Shown here: positions 1 to 12,135 of the stretch, piece by piece | Numbering within the stretch: position 1 is the stretch's first letter | Layout of the letters: every line of letters starts with the position of its first letter | Assembly: GCA_032622095.1 (NCBI GenBank) | Contig: CP136068.1 | Span: 151,675,151 to 151,739,150, forward strand | Direction: 5' to 3' | Origin: Siphonodentalium dalli | Taxonomy: Eukaryota > Mollusca > Scaphopoda > Gadilida > Siphonodentaliidae | DNA: 64,000 bases | Program-made: the position numbers and the translations under genes | Notes under the pieces: model-generated | Database searches by the model: none | The model's input: the letters and a program-made list of their open reading frames with translations, nothing else | Told to the model about the DNA's origin: nothing

Positions 1-1787
1 TATATCTATATGTTTAGTGCCGATTTCCACCAGATTGATACATATTCTTCTCCGTGATAAGAGGAATCTTATCGTGTGGTTTAGATACACCAAATTGGTG
101 CCCTATGGGTGAGATATATGGTGACCTTAAATTTGATACGAATTTGTATACTCGCCAATTTTCACCAATTTCGTATATATGCATCTCTAATCTCTAATGA
201 GTCTTAGTGTGTGCAGCTTGAGTCCGAAATAGGGACGGGAGGGTCACCAAAACTGATACAAAATTTGTTTAGTACCAATTACCATCAAATTCAGACACGT
301 TCTTCTCAAATGATACAAGAAATAAAATCGTGCTGTCTGTCTTTTTGTCTGTCTGTGTGCGTTCTATATATAACTTCACGCGGTACAATCGAGATGGCAC
401 CAAGGCGTTCTAAGAGGGGTAACTTTTTACAAGGAAGATAATGGTGCGGGTTAAAATTTTCTAAAATGACCCTGTTGGTGGGAGGGGAAATTAAAAAAAT
501 ATGGTGAAATAGTTTTGTCACTGATTTCCACCAAACGAATACATAATCACCTTCGCAATATGGCGTTGTTCGAGTCAGCGTTGCATCAACAATTGATTTA
601 ATAAACCAAATTCCACCAAATTCATACACGTTTTTCTCTAATGATATACCATGAATTAAATCACATTTGGTGTCGTTTGCGTCACGGATGGCGAGCGGAT
701 ATGCACTATCATTGATAAGATTGCTATTCGCCGATATCCACATATAAGTTATATACAGTCACCAGGCCATCTCCATATCATTTTAAGTAGTTGGGCGTTC
801 ACATTTCACAATCCCGACATATGGTGACCCACATAAGCCACTTGAACAATTATATCTTCTTAACAGTCATATTTATATGGGAATGGCAATCAAGGCATTC
901 ACACAATGAGCTAGCAAAAAGAGATAACTAGAAGAAGCATTAAACGTATATTTATCATTATATGGAAGAGATACATATATTCGTGCAAATTGAGAGACCT
1001 CGAACCGTCAGAGGATTGCATATATATAATAACAAAATTTAGGCTGTTCCATTCAATACAGTTTCCACAAAACGTTACAATTTGTCAAGAGATATGGAAG
1101 GCCTGTTCAAAAATAGTGGCCACAGTGTGCAGTCAAATATAGTTTCTTCTGGTATACAAGAAAATGCAGTTAGTAGCACAAGACTTTTCAGAATCCTACC
1201 AATACTGACATCTGACAAGGGTTTTAGAACAGACTCAACGACTGACATAAACAACTCAAAATCTCGCTCTGTGCCTGGCACATGTAGCTGATATATAGCG
1301 CAGCAACATTTCGTTTAAACTAAGAATATTTAGCCAATATATAGCACCATGAATAGAGGAGCGCCTGGAAATTTCTTTGAAACATCTGTATCTTCATGGC
1401 GATATGATAGCCAGGTGTCCTCGAGATCTTAGTCCAACCCACTAGATTGATTGATACATCTCAATATGTAAAACCCAATTATCATCTTTTATCGAACTAA
1501 TGTGTTTATGATGTTCCTGTATCATATTATAACGTCTAATGTATACGCAGTTGTAAATAAATAAATACTTCATTATTGGTAGAACAGATTAATCGCGATA
1601 AACAGAATGACAATTGACAAGGTGAGCCACTACTTATATTCCATGACTGTAATAATCATGTTATGTGATGCTATTTGAACATACAATTTATGAGAAAAAG
1701 TATAACACTTTAAGCAAGAGCATTCTCTATTCCCAACAAATATCCACAGCATACATTAACCTGGGCAACGCCGGGTAACCCTGCTAG
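1..1787 (+). mobile_element. Helitron-like element, copy a (5' end uncertain)
   Basis: The 3' end reads CCTGGGCAACGCCGGGTA, a hairpin, followed by CTGCTAG|T, the CTRR-type Helitron terminus. The body contains repeats of about 140 bp built on a pattern like ATTTCCACCAGATTGATACA. A GTCTGTCTGT start block at about 325-350 suggests a second 5' end inside. No helicase is encoded, so the element is non-autonomous. Open frames here, including one of 145 codons on the minus strand at 306-743, resemble no protein. Confidence 0.7.
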
Positions 1788-1789
1788 TA

Positions 1790-4085
1790 TATTATAAACC
1801 CAAGAATGTAATTGTAGAAAATAAAATATATTGGTTTTGCGAATGACAAACTCAGAATTCCGTTAAAATAACAATAACAACCAGCTCCTAAGTAACGAAC
1901 CGGCGGCCGACTTGACCTTTTCCGACCACAACCCCCAGTGGGCTGCAGATTCAGAAATTTCTTTTATTTGTAACTGACATAATAGTTTGTCACAAACCAA
2001 AAATCAACATTAATCAACGTTGATTAACGACAATAAACGAAATTGAAATTCCCCAACTACACCTTTTACGGGACTCGGCCTCCTGCACGCACTTTGACTT
2101 TAATTATCCCAAAAATTCCCATTCTATATATAAAACAAATAAAACAACCATTGATAATGTCAGCCCCCACGAGAAACAAGAAACTCCCCACCAGTTATAC
2201 ACGCGGCGCGCGTAATAAGGTACATTGTATAACTACAGGGGCGTGACGATATGGGTTTGGTTGTCTCACCCAATGTGGTTACGGGGTCCAAAGCACCGAC
2301 ACTGTGCCCATTTTCGAAAATAGGGGGGAGGGGTATGCTATATGAATTTCTGAAGTGGACACGCCCAACTCAAATGTCAGGTCCAAGACATGGCGGACGT
2401 TTCATATACATGTATGTTGTTGTTATCATAAATGTACCACAATACATGTAAACAATTTTCTTTTACAAAACAATTTTCAATACTGAATCTACCCAAGACA
2501 AATTAATCAGTATATTTATACCTTTTTTATAGACATATTGTATTTTAATGCAGGATATGAGACTATATATCACATACACATGCATACCTTTGGAAATTAG
2601 ACTATGTCACGAATCTCTATTCTAGCTAACGCCGTAGAGATCATCTTCTACCAGTACAACACCTTGAATTTTTTGACAGGGAACCTTATCAATTAGAAAA
2701 ATATTAAGCGAGGAATAAATTTCTTAGTTATTATCTGTTCTTAATAATGTACTTCACTGTCGGCGAAAGTCCCAACGCGAAATTTCACGAGTTAAGTGAA
2801 ATCGCTTACAATTATGGAATTTATCCTGAGTAATTAATTCTCGACTCACAAAATTCAGAGAAAACAAACACGATACAGTGTCTACATGAGGGCAATTACG
2901 GCGTTTGAGGACCATGTTCGATCTCAGGTTTCTTCATTTTATCGGCGTGAAATTTTGTGAGTCATATTTTACGACACAGCGTAAGCCGTGTTCCAAATTT
3001 GGGCTACATTGAACGCATTGTTGAAACATTGTACATGCACCAAAAACGTGACCGAGTTATACACCGACAAACACACGATGACAGGTACACAGAGGATGGA
3101 TTATACATATAAATGTTTGTTCTCAGCCACGAATACGGACAGCACAGACTGCACAGCAGGGAGAATCAGATAATATCCTACTTCAAAGGCGGAAAGTAAT
3201 TACCGAGGATGCTGAGTAGAAACCCATTAATTACAAACAGGCTATTCTAATGTGTGCGGAGAGATACGATTGACCGCCGGTTTCTGGCCAAGGGGTGGGT
3301 AACTCTAACTTAGTGCATATATAAATATTGCGTTGTGGGCAGTTGAGATTATCGGTTGAGAATATCAACCAGTACTCAGGAAAGCATTTGGAACAATTCG
3401 AATTATGGGCAGTTTCCGAACTGCCCATAATTCGATGAGTTGCCCACAACGTTGGTCTCAGCATGACAAAACGGCCCGTATCGACGGGTTGTTGAAACTA
3501 TATATATATAATAGAGATTTTGGTTGAAATTATTTGTTATCGCTTTTTTTTTCCTTTTTACTTTTTTTTCTCTTAGTGGTTTGGGGGGCTAACCCCGGGA
3601 TCTTCGAAAGGGCCGAGTGACCCTTTCCCTAACCCCACATGTTCAGCTTTTAATTAAAAACATATCAAAAAAAGAAACAATTTTTACAAATATTTTCATT
3701 TCTTCTTTTTTCTTCTCTTAGATTGTTGTTTTTCTCCAGAAGATGGAGGAGATATTCTTTGTCTAGGGTGTTGTTGTTGTTGATCTTTACGCCGTAGTTC
3801 TTCTTTTCATAAGTTGTGCTCATCGTTCAATCTGTCCGTTTCTTCTGTCATTGTTTTAAATTTGTTTAATAGTTATCGCTATTCATCCATTCTAAACATA
3901 TGAAGCAGACCGTACAGAGAGTGATTTGGGGGGGGGGGGGGGGGGGGGCTAACCCCGGAATTACACATGCAGGATTTTGCTCAAGTGTCAAGAAGCCAAT
4001 ATTCCTTGTCAACACAAACCCATTGCGGTGGACGGAAACAAATTCCTATTGTGAAAACAAAGTGATGGCCATGCCACAGCCGATC
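1790..4085. other. no gene seen
   Basis: AT-rich, with stops in all frames. A small hairpin lies at about 3395-3432 (GAATTATGGGCAGTT inverted) within a looser inverted pair on GTGGGCAGTT / AACTGCCCA. Pyrimidine-rich low complexity at 3540-3790. Confidence 0.6.
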
Positions 4086-4435
4086 AATTGTTTGTTTATT
4101 CTCGTCACTCAAAATTACATGGGTATTGAGACATTTAACATATTTACATGACATATAGTTATATACATTATATACATGGGGCAGGCGGGATTATTGCAAT
4201 ATGTACCATGCATACATGCCGTATATAATTATCCAACAGCGATAATAATCTTACTCTGTCGTTATTAGCGCTGATATAAATACTCTGCCCTCGATTGAGC
4301 TTTTAAAAAGTATTCTCTCGGTTTTTAGTACTATCTGCACAGGGTTACTAAGCTTCAGTTGGGTCCATCTGGGTTACTCCGTTCTGGGCATTCGAACACA
4401 ATCGTGGATTCGTGAAAATTTATAAAATTCGATGT
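4086..4435 (+). repeat. dispersed repeat R1, copy 1
   Basis: About 350 bp containing GGTATTGAGACATTTAACAT and GGGCATTCGAACACAATC, repeated at 35129-35475. A run of 21 G lies just upstream (3928-3948). Type unknown. Confidence 0.75.
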
Positions 4436-4705
4436 ACCTGTTTTATCCCAGAAAATCACATTAAATACTTTTTAGATGTTTTCGTGGTACTCTCCACGGT
4501 TATGAATCGATGGGTTGTAAGTTTCAATAAATTTTCGTTATCAAGAATATATATTAGTTTGATAAAGTTAGGCGAATTTAAGCAATAGAGTAGCCAGAGC
4601 ATCTAAGTTTTATTAGTCCACAATGAATTATACATTGAATTATCAAAATCAGTTAATATGTCTAATGAAACACTCCTAATTTCAGTTATTATGTATAATA
4701 ACTGA

Positions 4706-4921
4706 AAATTTCAGATTTTATATATATTAACTGAGTGAATCAGGTATTACACATAATAACTGAAAATTTCAGTTATTATACATAATAACTGATAATACGT
4801 ATTAACTGTAAAATGTTACAGTTAATACGTATTATCAGTTATTATGTATAATAACTGACATTTTCAGTTATTATGTGTAATACCTGATTCACTCAGTTAA
4901 TATATATAATACCTGAAATTT
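4706..4921. repeat. 216-bp palindrome of TAATAACTGA motifs
   Basis: Two arms of 108 bp meet at about 4813 (ATTAACTGTAA, four bases, TTACAGTTAAT) with few mismatches. Each arm is itself built of short palindromes such as CAGTTATTATGTATAATAAC. A dinucleotide AT run follows at 4943. Confidence 0.9.
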
Positions 4922-4940
4922 ATTATAAAGGTCCATGTGT

Positions 4941-4942
<2 letters not shown>

Positions 4943-5007
<65 letters not shown>
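4943..5007. repeat. (AT)n microsatellite, about 32 units
   Basis: Uninterrupted AT dinucleotides just after the 4706-4921 palindrome. Confidence 0.95.
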
Positions 5008-5009
<2 letters not shown>

Positions 5010-5013
<4 letters not shown>

Positions 5014-6353
5014 GGTTATTTCATCACCATAACAAGCGTTTTATAAAAGTAATTTATTTATCCCGAAGCCTTTCATGATTCGCATCAATCAGCGGGGCGA
5101 ATTGTAACCAAGCACGTTTGTGACGTGACTGGTTTATGTGGATTACGTTTTCGACATCAGGTTACATTTAGTCTCGTACGGAATCGTTTGCTAAAATGTG
5201 ATTCCATTCCAAGTCTCTGTTGTAGGCTGTCTTGTGTCATTTGTATATATAGATATTGTTATTTGTGTTGTGACATCGGCCCCGTGTGAGTGTAATTGTT
5301 AATAAACAGTTCTTATCATATATTTGTGCATGGGTGTCGCCATGATGATTTTCTAGTACCGATAAGATGGGGTCGGTTTCATTGTCGTGTAACGGTCTAC
5401 TCGAGTGGGAACGAATCATAAAGTCTGCAAAATAACATCATTATAACAAATCGCTGATACTTCGTAGCGTTTCGTCCTGCATATGGGGTCTATATACAAA
5501 CCCCAAGTATGTTAATACTAAACGAATAGCTGGTTAGCTGCATGCATACGAACGACACCATTCACGTGCGTGCGATCAAGGCATCATGTTATCATGCATT
5601 CGCCTCTTTGAAATCGCAAATTTGAATGCTGAGATGCATGTTCAATTAATTTCAATTAAAATCCAATCATAATAGATTTGTACTCGATATTTCGAACATG
5701 TTATAGATTCATATTTCAGATGACATTCGCAGTCCAATTGATCAGTCTCAGATACACATAAAAACACGCGAAAACTCATCAGAACCCCTTAAGTGCTACG
5801 CACATTACTGCAAATAAGATCCGGTTTTAGTGACATCTTGGTCCGCGACTTTGACATTTATCTGGACCGACAGTGGTCCCTCCATATCGCGCGCATATTG
5901 AGAATGACACTGATTTTTTAAAATTATGTTCAATCCTATGCTTCATTGACAGATTCAGCTATATGCCGGCATTTATTTTGGCAGCGTGGAAGGCCAGGAA
6001 CCATAATAGTGGATGGATGTTCTCGAACATTTGAGTGAGCAAAAGCAAAAACACTATTGAGAAATGGTTTGATCTGGGAGAACTGACCCACAGCGGGTGG
6101 GTAAATACTCCTGCTTCGTGTGGACGTACATACACGTTGTTCTACGATGAGAAACAAACATATTCCCATATCATATACATATACGGGAAAATGATTTTCC
6201 CATTCAGTCTGGTTTGGCGATACCTTCCGGGTTGGCGATACCACGTACACGGGGTGTTTATAAAGTTCGCCTGTGGATGTCTTTTATCTGTTTTGCGTAA
6301 GATCACTGTGGAACAAAGAATGTATCGTGGGTACTTATTTGAGACTATATTGA
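5010..6353. other. no supported gene
   Basis: Two overlapping frames of 104-110 codons on opposite strands (5936-6250 minus, 6035-6367 plus) show no recognisable domain. The plus frame runs into the 48-bp repeat. Nothing else seen. Confidence 0.5.
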
Positions 6354-6640
6354 ATAAGCCATGGTAATTAGAAGGATCGCATGCCCTATACTAGACGATT
6401 AATAAGCCATGGTAATTAGAATGATCGCATGCCCTATACTAGACGATTAATAAGCCATGGTAATTAGAAGGATCGCATGCCCTATACTAGACGATTAATA
6501 GGCCATGGTAATTAAAAAGGATCGCATGCCCTAAACTAGACGATTAATAAGCCATGGTAATTAGAAGGATCGCATGCCCTATACTAGACGATTAATAAGC
6601 CATGGTAATTAGAAGGATCGCATGCCCTATACTAGACGAT
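6354..6640. repeat. 48-bp tandem repeat, 6 copies
   Basis: The unit begins TAAGCCATGGTAATTAGAAG and ends CTATACTAGACGATTAA, with only a handful of differences between copies. Confidence 0.95.
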
Positions 6641-7085
6641 TCTTGATAAGATTCCTTATAGTCGATGTTTGAAGTGTGCCTCTTTAAAGGGACTCAATGA
6701 CTGACTTCGATATGGGTGCATGTGAAATACTATAAAGTTACATATCATCAACAAGTACATTAAATAATATATCGACTTTGTTATATGTTATAATTGCCAT
6801 TATTAATAACTATCCAATAATCAATAACGAGATTTCCCATATCGAAGCAAATGCTTTGCAAACATTACTGTCACAGTTGCATTACCGAGCTCAGTCAAAT
6901 GTCTGAATTAAGATACCAATAACAACCTTATCAAATTTCCCAATGAGTTAATCTTCGTTGTAATCTTTTACCAACTTTTAAATAGGTTTGCACATTTAAC
7001 GACTATATCAGGGCACTATGTCCTTTAACATACACAAAACCGACGCGAGGAGCGCTTATTGTTATTAAACTACTGAATACCAGCG

Positions 7086-7195
7086 ATATCTGAAGTACAT
7101 GTATTATATGTAGTATATCTGTCGTGTTACATATTTAATTATATCTGAAGTACCTGCATTATATGTAGTATATCTGTCGTGTTACATATTTAATT
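7086..7195. repeat. 55-bp direct repeat, 2 copies
   Basis: The unit starts ATATCTGAAGTACATGTATT; the copies differ at two bases. Confidence 0.9.
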
Positions 7196-7484
7196 GTTGA
7201 AAAACCGAGAAAACAAACCTGTAATGGCGAACTATCCGTCGAGAACGCTGGATAATAGAACAGACCTCACCACGTGATTTTAACGAGAATGAAATCTTAA
7301 CAGGCGAATTCCTTATATGGAGTGGAGGGAACTGATGCGTGTTATTCCGTGCAATATGATGCGCGATTAAACGACATATATATATATATATGCAGGCATC
7401 TGGTCTCTTTGTGCTGTTAATGTTACGTGAGAGACAAAATATATGTCGCCATGCATCGCGTATCGCGGGTTATGTTCCCAACTA

Positions 7485-9508
7485 TATATCCTATATGTAT
7501 GTCTGTCTGTCTGTTCTATAGAAATTAACAGGTGACCATCTAGATGGCACCAAAGGGGTCTACTAGGGGTAACTTTTTACGAGAAAGATAATGGTGCCGG
7601 TTAGAATTTTCTAAAATGACCCCATTGTTGTCAGGGGCAGAACAGGGGGGGGGGGGCAGAACATTTTTTATCGCCGAATAAAGTATCACCCCCATGGTAT
7701 GGGGAGTCTAATGGTGAGGCATAAATCTATCAAAAGTGCGTCATTCAGGGGTTCACTGAAAGGGAGAGGGTGCACCAAAATTGATACACAATATTTTTAG
7801 CGCCAATTTCCACCCAATTTATACACATTCTTATCCATTATACGAGGAATCTAATCGTGTGATTTAAAGACGCCATATTAGTGCTGTTTGTGTGAGAGAT
7901 GGGTGTGGGGTGGACACTAAATTTTATAAAAACCAATAAATAATCATTTCCATGATGTCAAGATTCTAATTGTGTGGTTTAAGGATGTCGCAAGTGGTGC
8001 CAATCGAGTCAGTTGAAATGTGCATAGAGGGTGAGAGGGACACAACAACTGATAAACAATATGTTTAGCGCCGATATCCACCAGATTGATACATATTCTC
8101 AGTGATACGAGAAATCTAATCTAATCTAATTTGTTTATTTGCCGATTACCACCAAATTTATATATAATCATCTGCATTATATCATACATCCATGAGTCTA
8201 ATGGGCGTGGTTTAAATATGTCAAAAGTGGTGCCATTAAAGTCATGCAAGTTGCAACAAAGCTGATACAAATATATTCAGCACTAATTTCCGACAAATTC
8301 ATACACGTTCTTCTCTAATGTTACGTAATTAAATCCCATTTGGTGTCGTTTGGGTCATGGATGGCGAGAGTAGATGCACTAGCATTGATAAGATTACTAT
8401 TCGCCGATATCCACCATATATAGTCATCTTCTTAGGCCATCTCCATATCGTTTTAAGGAGTTCTTGGCGTACACATTTTACAATCTCGAAAAATGGTGAC
8501 ACGATTAAGTCACTTGAACAAAATATATTTTCTCAAGTGTCATATTTATATATGGGTTGGATGGGAATGAAGGCATTCGTATAATGAGCTAGCAAACAGA
8601 TACATAGAAGAAAACATTAAAGTATATTTATCATTCTATTTAAGATATACACATATTATTGCCAAATGAGATACCTCGAACCGTCAGATGATTGCATATT
8701 ATAATGGCTGATGTATATATTATAAGACAATTGAGTCTGTTCCATTCAATATAGTTTCCACAAAAAAGTTACAATTTGTCAAGAGATATGGAAATGTATC
8801 GAAGGCCTGTTCAAAAATAGCGGTAACAGTGTGTAGTCAAATACATTTTCTTCCGAGATGAAAGAAAACGCAGTCAGTAGCATATGACTTTTCATGTTCG
8901 TCCAATACTGATATCAGACAAGGGTATATCTGCCCGATACAGCGGATTTCTTTCATTTTTTAGAACAGACATAAACAACTCAAAATCTCGCTCTGTGTCG
9001 AGCACATGCAGCTGATATACATGCATAGCAACAATTTTTTTAAACTGAGAATATTTAGCCAATATATAGCATATCTTTAAAACATCTGTATCTTCATGGA
9101 TATATGATAGCATGATAGCCAGATGTCCACAATATCTTAGTCAAACCCACTATATTTATATATATACATCTCTGTATGTAAACACAATTGTCGTCTTTTA
9201 TTTTTGCGAACTAATGTGTTTATGATGTTCATGTTATAACGTCCTTAGTATACGCAGTTGTAAATAAATAAATACTTCTCTATATGTGGAACGGATTAAT
9301 CGCGATAAACAATATGACAATTGATAAGGTGAGCCAATACTTATATTCCAGGTGTAAGAATCATGTTTTGTGATGCTATTTGAATAAACAATTTATGAGA
9401 ATATGTGTAACACTGTGAGCTAGAGTATTCTCTATTCCCACCAAATATCCACAGGGTTACACATCTTCACATAACTCTAACCTGGGCAACGCCGGCTAAC
9501 CCTGCTAG
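7485..9508 (+). mobile_element. Helitron-like element, copy b
   Basis: Homologous throughout to copy a. It starts near a GTCTGTCTGTCTGT block and ends in CCTGGGCAACGCCGGCTA plus CTGCTAG. It contains several ~140-bp internal repeats and a poly-G run near 7646. Non-coding. Confidence 0.75.
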
Positions 9509-11191
9509 TATATATATATTCATAAAAGTAAGTAAGCCATGGTTCCAGGGGGGGTGTCGAAAAAAAATTCCAGGCACGTATGATGGGGTGGGTGTGTGTC
9601 TCTCGGGTCCGAAAAGCAGTTTTTTCCATGTGCCAATTTTTTCTTTCCATTTCTGCTATTGAGTCTTATTGTGATGTGTTTTGAACAGAAACAGGTCATA
9701 TATAGTTAATAGCAATGCTATACTATATATAGAGGTTATCAGAAGTTGGATCAGTGTACAATGGCCAACAATAACCCAAATTCAACTTGATAGAACAAGA
9801 AACTGGGCTATTGGGAAAATAAAATTTAATCAGGATTCCATCTACTGATACAACAAAATAAGAATGACTATGCAGAACTCAGCTGAAAATAAGCAATAAA
9901 ATGAAAGCACACTTGATGTGACATGGAAATAAAGATATAATAAATAATGGAATAAAATCTTAACATATAAATTGAAGGCCAGCCGGGCCAGCTTGAACAA
10001 TTTCAAATTGTTTTCCAAGTTAATGTGGATCAGCTTGTAATGCTAATCACAGTAACAAAGATTTGATCGTCACTGATATCGTGAGCAAACAAGAAATTAT
10101 GGCATTGAAATCCATGTAAAAAAGGACGATCATGCAGTCACGACCTGCACTGCTCAGAACTATATGTGTTGACTTATATGAATGTCAAGATTTAATTAAC
10201 TATACATATGTATTATAACCAGTTGCGTTCATGAAGTTGATTGCTTGGGATATGGGGTTGGGGTCTACCTCTCAATTTGCATATTGCACCCACATCTTTC
10301 ACCTTTTCATGTCTCCCCGGTACCATTTTGTCGACTGGCCTATATCTCAATTTGGATGAAATTTTAGTTGTACTCGTCCCAACCATTGGCCTTGCATTGG
10401 TTGAAAATTGGGGTTCCGATGAGTTAAAACTTCGGTTTGCCCCACTCATAATTTGGTTCGTTTGTTTGTTTCAAATCACACCCCAAATCATTAGAATATA
10501 AACTTGTAAGGAAGAACATTCAATTTCCAAGAACAATGTTTTTGGTTGTTCCTACAAATCCTATACTGTATTGATTTAGGTTGGGATTGATCAGTTGATT
10601 ACAATTACATGGAGCTACATTTATACTAGCATTGAGTGATTTTCATTCAATCCACCGGAGCCATGAACTATGAAGCAACAACGTTAACCCAACCAAACCT
10701 AATGCACAACCGTGCTGACAATTTTCCAACGTTGGTCCAACCTACATGTACCATTAATTTTGGTAATGTAATAGTAACTCTTATCCAAGATGCATCGTAA
10801 ATGTTGTATTCAATGTATATATTACAGAACAATTTTATTCATCATCTACACTTTTAAGCAATTGCGTGACATGCTGGGACAATATTTACCATTTTCAATA
10901 TTTTGGCCGCCATTTTGACAGCCATTTATAGCCAATGTGACAATTTTGGTTCCATTGAGTTTAAATATTCATGAATAATCACAGGCCTCACTTATTTTGC
11001 ACAGTTCTGCTCATTTATTGTTGAAATATGACTAGAATCCCAATGGTGATTTTTGTTGAAATTTCATTCCGCGTTCTCTAAAATCGAATTATTGAGGTAT
11101 TGGAAGGGCTGGGATCCCAAGAAAAACATATTTCATTGCTCCAGTGATAAGTTACTATGGACAATACAAAATAAAGTCACATTTCCAAACC
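9509..11191. other. region beyond BBOX 3' end, no gene seen
   Basis: Low-complexity G-rich stretch at 9545-9620, then AT-rich sequence. 10900-11190 has CGCCATTTTGACAGCCAT, shared with the start of the duplication unit, suggesting a dispersed repeat. Confidence 0.5.
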
Positions 11192-11606
11192 AGTTCCATA
11201 CAGAAGAAACTGGTCTGGAAGATATTAGTGAAAAACTGTCAAATTTTCCACTTACCGTTGCCATTTTGACAGCCATCTTGAACTGGGCGTTCCAATTTAC
11301 CCTAACATGTGCCATTATATCTCGTATAATCACACTTACTGTATATGCCTAATTTTAAATAGCGGATTCCATGGTAAGATTAATTGTGACAAATAATAAA
11401 TTATATAACTACGAAACGCTCTTTAAATTTGGAAAACCCATTAGAAGAGGGGTTAAAGTGAAATTTCAGCGTAGCTCCATATCAAATATGAATTAGCATG
11501 TGAATATGTACATATGTGCAAAATTGTATGCTTTAGTCAAGAAGTGAACAATTATTTTACTAATCTACTCCACTATTCAATGTATATAAAAGTCGCATAT
11601 GTGTAT

Positions 11607-11612
11607 TTTATT
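11607..11612 (-). terminator. possible poly(A) signal after terminal exon A
   Basis: AATAAA on the minus strand, 419 nt beyond the stop of copy A and the nearest canonical hexamer. Use is inferred. Confidence 0.4.
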
Positions 11613-12030
11613 TAATTATATTCGCATTTGATCTCGAGGCGTGACATATATGCGATACACGTATGCTTAAGCTGGTACTTAAGCATTCATGTGCCGATTT
11701 ACTCTACATGTGCAAGGACCTATAGACAAAAGCTTTTATCGGAAATTTTGTTTTAATTTATCTCGCATCTGCTGATGTATTATATTCATGTTATGCGAAT
11801 CATCTCTTATATTGTGTTATCTCCTCCGATGGTTTTGATCGAAATGGGTTGCATATCTGTGACAAGGTTCAAACCCCGTTTTGGTTTCGTGTGAAAGCAA
11901 CAGTTTTAACATTGTTCAATGTTTTTTTTATATTGAGTTATGAATAAATAATCATAGCCATAGTATAGCTCCACATAATTCGAGCATATTCATCTGTGTT
12001 TTGTGAATATATTCATCGGGACATCTCTTA

Positions 12031-12135
12031 TCACCAGTCGTTACCGCCCGTTCGCTTCACTGTTCCTTTCTCATTAAGACTTGTTAGAAGATAGCGCAAC
12101 TTGCTCTTGAGATCGTCGATGGAGACGTACATTCC
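12031..12135 (-). CDS. BBOX1-like: BBOX-like terminal exon 13, distal copy A
   Basis: Second copy of the terminal exon, 3485 bp further downstream, with intact acceptor, frame and stop and the same 34 residues as copy B. It can be used only if transcription passes copy B's poly(A) site and splicing skips copy B. An AATAAA lies about 420 nt past the stop. Confidence 0.85.
   Translation of the reverse strand, partial: GMYVSIDDLKSKLRYLLTSLNEKGTVKRTGGNDW

Noticed and set aside
306-743. 145-codon minus-strand frame
   Set aside because: Lies antisense in a non-autonomous Helitron; frame not kept in the homologous copy at 7485-9508.
5936-6367. Overlapping 104- and 110-codon frames on opposite strands
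   Set aside because: Neither has a recognisable motif; the plus frame ends inside a tandem repeat.
11860-11885. tRNA B-box-like GGTTCAAACCCC (also in the duplicate at about 15350)
   Set aside because: No A box at the right distance and no cloverleaf; lies in the BBOX 3' UTR or downstream of its stop.
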